From positions 288,477 to 352,476 of the forward strand of contig JAHHHZ010000019.1 of assembly GCA_019359095.1 (NCBI GenBank): a stretch of 64,000 bases of DNA. The letters are read 5' to 3'. The notes under the pieces are model-generated. The model saw only the letters and a list, made by a program, of their open reading frames with translations, did no database searches and was not told the DNA's origin. Shown here piece after piece: positions 51,601 through 60,684 of the stretch. A program made the translations under genes and the position numbers. Each line of letters starts with the position of its first letter. Positions within the stretch are counted from its first letter, which is position 1. The stretch is from Pleurocapsa minor HA4230-MV1 (GTDB lineage Bacteria > Cyanobacteriota > Cyanobacteriia > Cyanobacteriales > Xenococcaceae).

Positions 51601-54600
51601 AATTACCACCCTTATGGAGGGAGAAGCAGAAGTTACTGTCATTCATGGTGGTGTTGAGTCAATTATTCCCGTCAACGTGGAAACTTCTAATCTTGGTGCA
51701 ACCGAGTTGGATGCTGATGGTGGTATTGTCGAGAATAGCGAAGGCTATCAGGTGATGATTCCTGAAGGTGCATTGGCCCAAAAAGCAGAAATTAATATTA
51801 CCAGTATCGAGCAAAGCGAATTAACTGCTCCTTTACCAGAGAAATTTGAAGTTATAGGTGCGTTTAATCTAGAATTAGGGGATGAAGATTTAGCAATTCC
51901 TGCTCAAATAGCTATCCCTGCACCAGAGGGATTAGCACCAGGTACAGAAGTCTTCCTAATGCGAGATGGGGAACTACCCGATGCGACGGGTACTTGGAAT
52001 CCCATCTGGCTAGTGCAAGAATCAGCAATTGTCGGTGATGACGGGATGATCCGCACTTCTTCTCCTCCTTGGCCTGGAATTAAAAAGGGCGATGATTATA
52101 TTGTTAGCGTACCTAAGTTTGAATATAAAGTTGGTAAAACCTATGGTGGTTTTGGTACTTATACAGGAGCGAGTAATCTGGCTGGTACGGCGGTAGTCAC
52201 CTCTGGGGTAGGAGTACTGGCATCTAATTTCAGTGCTATTTTTAGTATTCCTACCTTCTTTGAAGCGAATTTAAGAACTGTCGAAGTTATTACCATTCCT
52301 AAGATTGGTAGTTTACCGAAAATCACTACCGCAGGTGTAAGCATCAATCCTCAAGGAGTTCCAAGTGCAACCGTAGAGTTAGATACCCCCTATTTTAAAG
52401 ATAATAATCCGTTCCTTGCGCCAGCTTTGGAAAAAGGCAAAATAGATTTTAGCGAAACAGAAGAACCAGTTGTTTACTTAACAGGAACTAATTTCTTAAT
52501 CGATGGTGAAAATACCAATGTTTCTGAGACAACGTTTGCTGACTTAACTCCAATTTTTGAATACGCTGGAAAGGAATACGAAGGTGAAGTGATTTCTGAT
52601 TTGAGTAAAACTTTGGGAGGAAATCGTTATCAAATTGCGATTAAAGTTCCTCAAACAGTAGTCTTATCTGAATCTGCGATTAGCTTAACTAGAACTCAGA
52701 TGGAATTAACAGATGCTAGTAATCCTAATTCCATCAAGCCTGTTCCTTATAAAAGCGAAAGTAAAATTACGATTAGTCCTCAAGATGTTGATTTAACCCT
52801 GGCACCACAAGCATTCAAGGATCGAGTTAGTGTCTTTAATGCTCTTAATCCCGAAGAAATATTGGAAACAGGTGATTTAACTAGCAGAGATCTATTATTA
52901 GCTGAAATTCCTGTAGGTACTGGCGGGACTTTTGATGATGAACCTAGAGATTTAGCTGCCACTCATGACGCTACTCGTGCTTATGTGTCTTTACGAGACT
53001 CAGGTAAATTAGCTCTAATCGATTTGATGAGTTTGCAGCAGGTTGACACCAACTCAGAAACTCCAAATGTCATCGATCAAATTAAATTACCAGTCAATGC
53101 TGCTCCTCATGCCATTGTTATTTCTCCAGATGACCGCTATGCCTATGTTGGCGATTATCGTAGTGAAACCCTATACATCGTTGATATCGATGCCAAATCT
53201 ACTACTTATCATCAGGTAATTGAAGTAATTAATCTGGCTGGTGTAGAAAATGGATTACGTTCTTTAGCAATTAGCGAAGATGGTAGGAAATTATTTGCCA
53301 GCGCCCCTACTAGTAATAGTAGAGCAGGGGAAGGCAAAGTTTATGTATTCAATATCGATCCTCAAGATCAGCCGAAGGAATTAAAAGATCAACCAGGAGA
53401 ATTTGAACCCAATACTCAGAAATGGCATGAGATTATTGGCACGGTTGAAGTGGAAAAAGGAATTGAGGGAATATCCGCCTCTCCAGATCCTCATGTTATG
53501 GTTTTCACTAATCGCTTTGAGGATTACAAGGGCTTTGGTCGGATTAAAGTTACCAATGATGACCCGACTAAATTTGCTGCGAGCGTGAGCTATACACCTT
53601 TGGGATTGGGTTCGGCTCAGGATTATTTCGATGTCAATGAGGCTAGAGATGTAGTGATTACCAGTGATGGTAAGTATGGCTTTGTCGCTGGGGCTAATTC
53701 GCGTAATATGGGTAGTGGAATTCCGAGTATTGATGGGCCCAAAGCGGGTAGTAATGTCGGGATTATTGTCGATCCTTTAACTGAAAATGCCAAGTTAGTT
53801 GCTGCCACTCGACCAATTCCAAATGCTTGGACGAGCAGTATTACTATTTCTGGAGATGATAAATACTTGTTCGCTTCCTATCCAGGAGTAGGCGGGGTTT
53901 ATGCTTGGTCTGTTGAGGAGATAATTAAGACCCTTGACGATCCTAGTGGAAACGTAATCGATCATTTAGGCAGAGGTATCGCTTCTCCCGTATTTAACCC
54001 AGCCACCAAAAGAATTGCTACTAAAGCCGATCTGAGCAGTGTGCCGATTGACAATATTAATCCCAAGATTACGATTGCCTCGGATTTACAGCTAATTAAA
54101 GATAAATATACTAGATTCAATGGTCTTGAATATGTAAATGATGTCGAATTTGGTGTTCCCGAAGAATCCAAGCGCGCACCTCTGACTATTGGTTTTAATC
54201 CTTGGTCGGTTGCTAATGCTACTCGTCGCAACTGGTTAAACTTGCTACCAGTTGACGAGGATGACATAACTCAAGATTTAACTCCAACTCTTGAATGGGA
54301 ATTTGACAAAGAATATGAAGATGTCAAAGAGGTCAATCTTTTTGTTAGTTCTACTCCCAAAAATCAAGGATTATTACCCTGGGATCAATTAGCAGATTTA
54401 AAAGATCCTACTTTACTACCTGAATTGAGCGTAGCGCAGAAGAAAAAATTGCTGACAGAACCTTGGGGTGAATTTGATGACTTTAATCCTGGTCGGATCA
54501 TCACCGCTACTTGGAAAAAAGATACTAAAACTTGGTATTGGCGTGATGGAGAAACAGTTATTGCCAGCACTCCAGGTAATCCCCCCAACTCGAAAACCAG

Positions 54601-57600
54601 GTTGACAATTCCCGATGAGCTAGCCCTAACTTTAGGAGAAGACTACTACTGGGCAGTGCAAGCTACCGCCGCCACTGGAGAGGTAAATTTAGACACCTCT
54701 GGTGAGTTTGAAACTGTTGCGCCCATTAACGACCGTCCTTTTAGTAGCGTGACTGTGATTACTCATGGCTTTAACTTAATTCCTTTCCCTGGAGAGCATG
54801 AGGGAATTCCCGAATCAAGTTACCAAATGGCCGAGAAAATTGTTGGTATTCATGGGGAAGATAAGGAAGGTCTGATCTTACGCTATGACAAACCGACAGG
54901 TAATTGGGTACCTGTTCAAAAGGATGAAGTATTTGGTTGGAGAGATAACACGGACTTAACCAACGGATTAAAACCAGAAGAACCTGGTTACATGAAGTTG
55001 TTGGGCAATGTGATTAACACTCAATACCAACACCGACCAATTATCCTGCTGACAGAGTGGTCTACCAATGGAGAATCTACGGTTCCCGATTCTGGCTTTA
55101 CCGAAGGTGCTGCTGATGCCTTCTTTGCTTCGATGGTAGAACTTGATCGAGTATTAAAAGTTAAAGTCGGCGACGATGTATCTCCTGGTGACGGGATTTA
55201 TAAAGATAATGGCGATTTGCGTCGTGAACAAGGGAATTTATTTAATTCGCCGATGCACTTTATTGGTTTTAGTCGAGGTACAGTTGTTAATAGTGAAATC
55301 ATTCAACGTTTAGGAACTTACTATCCTCTTGCTGGTGGTTTTGAAGCTGACGAAAATGGCAAGAGAATCGAAAATACTGGCGATCTTCAGATGACCACCA
55401 TAGATCCTCATGATTTTGCGCAAGAGGGTCTGAATATACCAGTAGGAGAGCTTTTTGATAAAGCACTGGCTTTATCCAAGAATTTAGCTAAAGATCCTTT
55501 GACACGAAAAATTGCCGAAGAAATTCTTAAATATGCCTCAAAAATATCTAGATTTAGTCGCGAAGACCTAGATTATTCTGATTTTCAAGAACCAAGAGTT
55601 CAGGTTTGGGACAATGTTAGTTTCGCCGATAATTATTATCAAACTACTAATACTGGTAATCCGCTTAATCTAACTCCCAATGGTCGTGAGCTTGTCAACA
55701 TCAATCCGTCTCCTTATAGCAATGCTGCCGATGTGAACTTGGATCTTTCAGATTTTCGAGGTTTCAAAGGCATTGAAGCGGTGGTTAAGTATCCCATCGG
55801 CGGGGCGCACTCGGCAACCTTGGCATGGTACACAGGTACGGTAGATCAAGCATTAACCAGTATTGATAATGAGTTTGTGTATGAAGAGGACGGAATTGAA
55901 ATTCAAAATCAGAAGGGCGAGGTCAACCTAGACAAATGGTACGATTCTCAACTAGATGTAAATGCTCCATTGTGGTACTCATCTGGCAACAACCCAAATG
56001 ATACTCCAGATGAATATGACTCTGAAGAGGGTATTGGCACTGGTTGGTATTACTCCTACCTTAATGGAGGAGAAAGACCAGATGGTCGTCGCTCGACAGT
56101 GACACCAGCTTTTGACAATACTTTTGCACCCAGACAGCGTGGCGATTTTGCCGTTCCGACTCTATTTAACGGCAACTTTGATACTTCTTTTAGTGGCAAT
56201 GAAGAAAGCTTTAGAAGTAATACTGTTCGCAATGCCTGGGGTGGGGCCATTGCTGGTTGGTCTTATCACAATGGCAGATTAGATCAATTTGATGTAGGTA
56301 GTTTTGGCGATCTTAAGTATGGTGTCAGTATCAAAAATCTGGTTGATTGGAAGAGTATTCATACTCTAAGCGATGATTACCGTAGTCAAGTAGGTTATAG
56401 CGAAACGCAACCCAATTTTGCTCTTAAGATGGATGGTGGTGACAGTATTGTTCACAACCGCTTTGTTGTTCCTGATTGGGGTGCGTTGAGGTTCGATCTT
56501 CATACTCCGAATATTAATGGAGGACAACTACAAGTAACACTTCAAGCAGCCGATGGAAGCGCAGCAGGAGTTTCAACAGCAATCTTTTTAGAACCAGCTA
56601 TAAACAGTGCTTTAGCATATTCAGAGAATACTCGTAAAATTGGTTATGGAACACAAGGATTTGAAACCTTTACCTTAGATATACCAGACAATTTGAGAGG
56701 TAAAACTGCCATTTTATCTTTTCAATTAGATGGTGGAAATCCAATTTATCTTGATGATGTTTTCTTCCAGAGTAAAGACTTGATGTTAGGATTGCCTACT
56801 TTAAATGAGCAAAAACCTAGAACTGATCTATCTTTTGCTGATAACTTCTTAATTGAAAAACCACAATATAGCTTGTCGTATAACCAAGACAAAAAAGGTT
56901 CCAATTGGGTTAGTTGGCAAGTTAATCCAAGTTGGCTTGGAAATGTCTCTCGACCAGGCGCAGAGGAAGCAAGACTCGATACTGACTATCCTTATGGAGA
57001 AACAGATTATCCTTGGATATCTGATCCTACATTGCCTAGTGGTTTAACAACCACAATTCCTACAGATTATAGAGCTGATTCAAGTTATGATCGAGGGCAT
57101 TTGATTCCTGTTAGAGATAGAGATAGAAGTGTCAAAGATATATTATCTACATTTTTGACTACTAACCTCTTGCCTCAACATTTTAAAGTTAATCAGTCTG
57201 GAGGTTCGTGGTTTAAATTAGAAGAATTCACGGATAAAGTTGCCGAGCGTGGTTGGAATCTTTATATTACAGCAGGTGGAGCGGGAACGATTCCTAATTC
57301 TCCACTAGAACAAGTTCACGGAATTAATACGCCTGAATCAATATGGCAGGTAATAGTAGCACTCAAACCAGGAGAAAGAATCGAAAATATAGATATCGAC
57401 ACTCCAATTATTGCTGTTAATATTCCTAATGAGAGACCTGTTCCAATTCCAGACGACCCAGATTCTCCAGATCCTACAAAGTGGTATACCTGGATTACTA
57501 CCATTAACGAAATTGAAGCATCAACTGGTTTGGATTTGCTCTCAAATTTGCCAGATGAGCTGGAGAAACAAATTGAGCAAACTAGCTATACTGGTTCAGT

Positions 57601-59929
57601 TTCTCCTACTGGGTTTCCCATAATTCCTTTTTCTGGTTCTCTATTAGCTGAAGAGTCAAATAGTCCAGTTTCCTCCATCGGGGAGAGTAGTATCACACAA
57701 GATAGCACCACTAATTCTGGGATTATCGATTCCTCCAGGAAGAAAAATCGAGGCTTTACTCAAATCAACACCGGTCAAATTAGCTCCATCCAGGCAAGGT
57801 TCACCCCCAAACTGAGTTTCCTCTACACAGGCATCAGTCAAGTTGGCGCCACTCAAGGCACAGTCCTGAAGGCGCGCCCTACTGAGATTGGCTCTTATCA
57901 AGATAGCATCATTGAGTCCTCCATCATGGAAGATAGCACCACTAAGGTCAGCACCACTAAGATTGGCTCCTTCCCATCCAGTCATAGAAAGATCGGCGTT
58001 ACTCAAATTGATCCCACTCAAGTCGCAGTCACTGAAGTTAAGCCCTCGCAGGGAGATTCCACTAAAATTTCTTTCACCAGCAGCGTACCTTCTGAGCAAT
58101 TCTTCAGCAGTCATAATTCAACTCCCCAAATAATTAATGAAATTAATAATAGCGCAATTAAGATCTGGTCAAACTTACTCAAATCAGAAACATCGCTAGA
58201 TGTTGATTTCCAAATCACCGACCTACCATCAGGACAACTAGCCGAAGCAACCATCATAGGCTTCGACTCTTCTGGAGTACCCAACGCAGGAACAATCCTC
58301 ATTGATCGCGATGCCAATGGTGTCGGCTGGTTCATTGACGAAACACCATTAGATAACTCAGAATTCACCACCAAAAACACAGATAGTTACCTACTTGCTG
58401 CTGCGGAATCAGAAGCAAATGGCAAATACGATTTACTCACAACAGTTCTCCACGAACTTTCCCATCTCTATGGCTTCATCGATGGCTATCAAGGATACGA
58501 CGATCGCCTTTCCACCAAAAACGGTACTACCAAATTCATCGGCGATGATTTCACCGCAACCCTCGATGGCGAACACCTAGACAAACAAACCCATCCCTAT
58601 GACTTGCTGAATACCCACCTGGCACCAGGAATGCGGAAACTTCCTTCTGAGTTGGATGTACAAATACTACAATCACTAATTGCCACTGAATTTGAGCGAA
58701 ATGGCAACAAGCCAGCGGGTGAAGAATTACTTGCCAAACTAACCTCAGCTCCTTTACTCGGTATTACTAATGGAGACTTCAGTATCTCCGACACCACCAA
58801 TAATACCTATGCTTGGAACACTCGTGGGGATAGCAAGATCGAATCAGGTCAAGCAGTACTAACTGAAGACTCACCATTTTTAAGCAACTTCAGCCAAACC
58901 TTTACCGTGACTGAATCTGCCAAAACAATTCAGTTTAAGTTAATTGAAACAGAATTGGGAGCAAGTGAATTAGCTCCTCCAGATGCTTTTGAAGTCGCTT
59001 TGCTTGATGCCAATACCCATGAATCTCTTGTTACTGACAACGATTTAACCGAAACCGATTCACTACTCAACATTCAAAACGACGGCACTGCTTACTTTAG
59101 CGACCAAGTAAGAATTGGCGGGGCAACATCAGGAGAACTCATCAACCTCGACAAATCCCGCACTGTTACCATTGATATCTCAAACCTCACCCCTGGTACA
59201 GAAGCCACCCTTTACTTCGACCTTCTAGGCTTTGGCGATGTAGATAGCCGCGTGGTAATCGATGATGTCCGTCTTTCCGACCAAAACCTGTTACCACCAA
59301 CAGCAGTAGACGACACCGCTACCACCATTCAGGGTGAAGCGAAAGTCATCGAGATCCTGGCCAATGATAGCGATGATGATGGCACAATTACCCCCGAATC
59401 AGTCCAGGTAAGAACGGGTTTAGGGACTTGGGGATTTGGGGATTTGGGGGGTGCTACTGCTCATGGTACTGTTCGGGTTAACCAAGACGGTACTGTGACT
59501 TATACGCCCAGCGATCGCTTTGTCGGCAAAGATAGCTTCACCTATGTAGTTCAAGACAATGATGGACAACCATCAGAACCAGCTACAGTGACTGTTGAGG
59601 TGAAAAATGCTGCACCTAAGATTACGGAAATTAATATACCCGATCGCATTACCGAAGGAGATGAAGTTACATTAAAGGCGATCGCAACTGATGCAGGCTC
59701 GGACGAGCTTACCTATACTTGGGACTTCGGTGATGGTGAAACTGCCACTGGCACAGATTCGCATATTACCCACACCTTTACTAAAAATGGCGACTACAAG
59801 TTAATGAGAATACGCTCTAATTGCTGTTTATGGTCAAAGCCAACAAGTTATTCAGGAATTGGAAAACCAAAAAAACACGACCGAAAATTTAAGGTCAATG
59901 ACCAAAGTAATTTTCTAAATTTAGTTTGA
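48668..59929 (+). CDS. Giant multidomain protein with endonuclease domain, main part
   Basis: The frame is open from 48584; 3753 residues count from GTG 48668. Order (residue numbers approximate): Ig/cadherin-like domains 15-300; RHS-like segment 302-558 (FNGTTIDLTRRYDSP, GRLTNITAPNGTSVIYDYDEAGNL); dockerin-like pair 658-717 (DVNNDNAVNGVD, DLNRDRTIDATD); cadherin and Big2-like 720-1008; ZU5-like 1011-1151; YVTN-type beta-propeller 1422-1765; hydrolase-like segment 2025-2225 with THGF and GFSRG; a lectin-like jelly-roll 2495-2702; DNA/RNA non-specific endonuclease 2728-2950 with DRGH at 2808-2811; a stretch opposite a pentapeptide gene 2997-3149; HELSH zinc-protease-like motif 3262-3266; cadherin-like 3543-3648; PKD 3649-3711, cut off. 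It is presumably a secreted or surface protein, like polymorphic toxins, but lacks visible export signals. The tail after residue 3711 is not part of the PKD fold. Confidence 0.75.
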   Translation: MTDSHGSQDLKEVEIVVANVNRLPSLAVKPQIVALGEELEFTLFGKDPDAETTLTYSSSNLPEGATLNAETGLVKWQPSPGQVGDYVVTYQVSDGKDTVEKNTLIRVEVEPTLPVVNLEFTPSFAPIPGQKVTINALADSFTEIKELKVLVNGQELALDSRNRGSYTPSQPGRVEIEVTATDAAGRTATTTEILKVRDPQDNDKPVVAFGLGLNGEAFDRATDIKATISDRNLDEWTLALKGEDEVLATGYGNVNNNVIAKLDPALYSNGFYTLELTATDIKGRTSTTEIIVEVEGDDKKAQYQRVDTDLSLDFNGTTIDLTRRYDSPKRNESGSFGNGWASSWNFDLETDVEIRGTGNEAVKPFETGTRLYLTLPDGERVGFTFQPVAEEITGLTYYHPAWVADAGVNYTLESTDVLLSKAGDRFYDLQTAKPYNPSALSASSAYTLTDSDGTVYQLNAEGVLQEQVTSNGTRLIYSDSGILNPESGEMVRFESDEAGRLTNITAPNGTSVIYDYDEAGNLISVRNLSLGDSVRYSYGEKGLNLIAGDTGEAVAYFDTPVVKPITKDLGTASSFTGKTITGSSPTANLYSFALRESELKSTNTGFVLLGVDTGSNEMPVIEGLTPVSSTDGFALFAIDREGLNLLSVNGDYELQLGIAGDVNNDNAVNGVDSQLVTDAIGKSAGDAGYDRTLDLNRDRTIDATDLQILGSNYGFRYNQAPVVTDGEAITHEDLSVEIPLKDLANDPEGDKPYGMASQRIFFKATDVQHGQVIFTPDGSRAIFKPYVGYTGTASFKLFADDGYGVSDAAVVSIQVSDAPLTSLDFVERNPQLEVGEQVELQVVADFADQEDVVLPGDYLTWRTEKTGVATISDRGTVTGVSNGTTIFSVERNGLSAVTASRVGQTEIPGTEAELNTAIAQYFGLDVYPDAVTLTKDVERQILVGIEGQTDSPDLSDDTTGTRYFVNNPEVIGVDEDGLITTLMEGEAEVTVIHGGVESIIPVNVETSNLGATELDADGGIVENSEGYQVMIPEGALAQKAEINITSIEQSELTAPLPEKFEVIGAFNLELGDEDLAIPAQIAIPAPEGLAPGTEVFLMRDGELPDATGTWNPIWLVQESAIVGDDGMIRTSSPPWPGIKKGDDYIVSVPKFEYKVGKTYGGFGTYTGASNLAGTAVVTSGVGVLASNFSAIFSIPTFFEANLRTVEVITIPKIGSLPKITTAGVSINPQGVPSATVELDTPYFKDNNPFLAPALEKGKIDFSETEEPVVYLTGTNFLIDGENTNVSETTFADLTPIFEYAGKEYEGEVISDLSKTLGGNRYQIAIKVPQTVVLSESAISLTRTQMELTDASNPNSIKPVPYKSESKITISPQDVDLTLAPQAFKDRVSVFNALNPEEILETGDLTSRDLLLAEIPVGTGGTFDDEPRDLAATHDATRAYVSLRDSGKLALIDLMSLQQVDTNSETPNVIDQIKLPVNAAPHAIVISPDDRYAYVGDYRSETLYIVDIDAKSTTYHQVIEVINLAGVENGLRSLAISEDGRKLFASAPTSNSRAGEGKVYVFNIDPQDQPKELKDQPGEFEPNTQKWHEIIGTVEVEKGIEGISASPDPHVMVFTNRFEDYKGFGRIKVTNDDPTKFAASVSYTPLGLGSAQDYFDVNEARDVVITSDGKYGFVAGANSRNMGSGIPSIDGPKAGSNVGIIVDPLTENAKLVAATRPIPNAWTSSITISGDDKYLFASYPGVGGVYAWSVEEIIKTLDDPSGNVIDHLGRGIASPVFNPATKRIATKADLSSVPIDNINPKITIASDLQLIKDKYTRFNGLEYVNDVEFGVPEESKRAPLTIGFNPWSVANATRRNWLNLLPVDEDDITQDLTPTLEWEFDKEYEDVKEVNLFVSSTPKNQGLLPWDQLADLKDPTLLPELSVAQKKKLLTEPWGEFDDFNPGRIITATWKKDTKTWYWRDGETVIASTPGNPPNSKTRLTIPDELALTLGEDYYWAVQATAATGEVNLDTSGEFETVAPINDRPFSSVTVITHGFNLIPFPGEHEGIPESSYQMAEKIVGIHGEDKEGLILRYDKPTGNWVPVQKDEVFGWRDNTDLTNGLKPEEPGYMKLLGNVINTQYQHRPIILLTEWSTNGESTVPDSGFTEGAADAFFASMVELDRVLKVKVGDDVSPGDGIYKDNGDLRREQGNLFNSPMHFIGFSRGTVVNSEIIQRLGTYYPLAGGFEADENGKRIENTGDLQMTTIDPHDFAQEGLNIPVGELFDKALALSKNLAKDPLTRKIAEEILKYASKISRFSREDLDYSDFQEPRVQVWDNVSFADNYYQTTNTGNPLNLTPNGRELVNINPSPYSNAADVNLDLSDFRGFKGIEAVVKYPIGGAHSATLAWYTGTVDQALTSIDNEFVYEEDGIEIQNQKGEVNLDKWYDSQLDVNAPLWYSSGNNPNDTPDEYDSEEGIGTGWYYSYLNGGERPDGRRSTVTPAFDNTFAPRQRGDFAVPTLFNGNFDTSFSGNEESFRSNTVRNAWGGAIAGWSYHNGRLDQFDVGSFGDLKYGVSIKNLVDWKSIHTLSDDYRSQVGYSETQPNFALKMDGGDSIVHNRFVVPDWGALRFDLHTPNINGGQLQVTLQAADGSAAGVSTAIFLEPAINSALAYSENTRKIGYGTQGFETFTLDIPDNLRGKTAILSFQLDGGNPIYLDDVFFQSKDLMLGLPTLNEQKPRTDLSFADNFLIEKPQYSLSYNQDKKGSNWVSWQVNPSWLGNVSRPGAEEARLDTDYPYGETDYPWISDPTLPSGLTTTIPTDYRADSSYDRGHLIPVRDRDRSVKDILSTFLTTNLLPQHFKVNQSGGSWFKLEEFTDKVAERGWNLYITAGGAGTIPNSPLEQVHGINTPESIWQVIVALKPGERIENIDIDTPIIAVNIPNERPVPIPDDPDSPDPTKWYTWITTINEIEASTGLDLLSNLPDELEKQIEQTSYTGSVSPTGFPIIPFSGSLLAEESNSPVSSIGESSITQDSTTNSGIIDSSRKKNRGFTQINTGQISSIQARFTPKLSFLYTGISQVGATQGTVLKARPTEIGSYQDSIIESSIMEDSTTKVSTTKIGSFPSSHRKIGVTQIDPTQVAVTEVKPSQGDSTKISFTSSVPSEQFFSSHNSTPQIINEINNSAIKIWSNLLKSETSLDVDFQITDLPSGQLAEATIIGFDSSGVPNAGTILIDRDANGVGWFIDETPLDNSEFTTKNTDSYLLAAAESEANGKYDLLTTVLHELSHLYGFIDGYQGYDDRLSTKNGTTKFIGDDFTATLDGEHLDKQTHPYDLLNTHLAPGMRKLPSELDVQILQSLIATEFERNGNKPAGEELLAKLTSAPLLGITNGDFSISDTTNNTYAWNTRGDSKIESGQAVLTEDSPFLSNFSQTFTVTESAKTIQFKLIETELGASELAPPDAFEVALLDANTHESLVTDNDLTETDSLLNIQNDGTAYFSDQVRIGGATSGELINLDKSRTVTIDISNLTPGTEATLYFDLLGFGDVDSRVVIDDVRLSDQNLLPPTAVDDTATTIQGEAKVIEILANDSDDDGTITPESVQVRTGLGTWGFGDLGGATAHGTVRVNQDGTVTYTPSDRFVGKDSFTYVVQDNDGQPSEPATVTVEVKNAAPKITEINIPDRITEGDEVTLKAIATDAGSDELTYTWDFGDGETATGTDSHITHTFTKNGDYKLMRIRSNCCLWSKPTSYSGIGKPKKHDRKFKVNDQSNFLNLV
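57656..58114 (-). CDS. Pentapeptide-repeat protein, antisense within the giant gene (copy 2)
   Basis: The 152-residue product starts MTAEELLRRYAAGERNFSGI, almost identical to copy 1 over the first 17 residues, then diverges through about 18 pentapeptides (GANLSGADLSGAIFHDGGLN) and ends with the family's closing block ILCDTTLPDGGNW. A Shine-Dalgarno GGGGAG (complement of 58122-58127) is 7 bases before the ATG. It lies codon-aligned opposite the giant gene, just after the nuclease domain. Its roughly 21 leucines avoid TTA and CTA. The function is unknown; a DNA-mimic or protective role is only a hypothesis drawn from other pentapeptide proteins such as Qnr and MfpA. Confidence 0.7.
   Translation of the reverse strand: MTAEELLRRYAAGERNFSGISLRGLNFSDCDLSGINLSNADLSMTGWEGANLSGADLSGAIFHDGGLNDAILIRANLSRARLQDCALSGANLTDACVEETQFGGEPCLDGANLTGVDLSKASIFLPGGIDNPRISGAILCDTTLPDGGNWTI
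59423..59452 (+). repeat. In-frame G-rich octamer repeat inside a cadherin-like domain
   Basis: GGGACTTG, GGGATTTG and GGGATTTG stand in tandem (59423-59446), followed by GGGGGG. They encode the string GTWGFGDLGG inside a cadherin-like domain where relatives have a short turn. Three octamers equal eight codons, so the frame is kept. Confidence 0.7.
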
Positions 59930-59984
59930 TGATTTAGCTGTTAAAAACAGGCTGAATTGTTTTCTAATGATTATTTTTAGTCTA

Positions 59985-60603
59985 AACGGGGGTCACTCAG
60001 CAAGATGCTAAATCCAGCGATGTGATGCGATGTTTACATCCTGTCAATGTGCGATCGCAGCTATCCTTACCGATGTCAGATGGAGTTGGGCTTTATATTG
60101 GCATATGTATGACGACTCATTCCCTTCAGGCGGATTCCGCGTTTTGGGACGTTGCGCGATCGGTCAAATCTCAACTCTCACAAATTGACATTGCCCAGCA
60201 GTTAGTCGAGGAGTACCAACTTCTACAACCCATGATGGCGAATTACACCGATGCCACCGCCTTGGTTGAAGAAGTGGGATCGCAATATTCCTGTCAACTG
60301 ACCGTCACGAATCTCGGTCGCATCGATATGGCTCAACAGTACGGCGACATTCGAATTGAAGCACTCCAATTCCATGCTTTTACAGGTGTGGTCGGGCGGA
60401 TTGTTGGCGTGGCGACCTTGGGCGATCGCCTTGCCCTCACGCTTTCATCGACACCCCTAATTGATGTGGATCGGGATCGGGATCGGAGCGATCGAGCTGA
60501 AACTGCCTTTTTATCCGAAGGAGTGAAGCGTTTAGAGCTTGCAGTTCAAGCAATTCACTGGAATGACACCAAAGTAGATTTGTCCTTCACCATAAGAATC
60601 TGA
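59985..60603 (+). pseudogene. C-terminal fragment of a condensation/PapA5-like acyltransferase
   Basis: The frame from about 59985 to 60603 (TQQDAKSSDVM, then HPVNVRSQLSLPMSDGVGLY) matches the second half of condensation-domain acyltransferases of the PapA5 or alcohol-acetyltransferase group: LTVTNLGRIDMAQQYGDIRI, then GRIVGVATLGDRLALTLSST, and the ending VKRLELAVQ. The first half with the HHxxxDG catalytic motif is missing; the fragment starts right after the broken PKD domain of the giant gene. Translation from GTG 60022 would give 193 residues, without activity expected. Confidence 0.7.
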
Positions 60604-60684
60604 TAAATCATTGTAAGAATCTGAAAGAACTCAAGCATTTGAAATCAATACACTAAGGATAGATATAACCAAGAGAATCCAATT

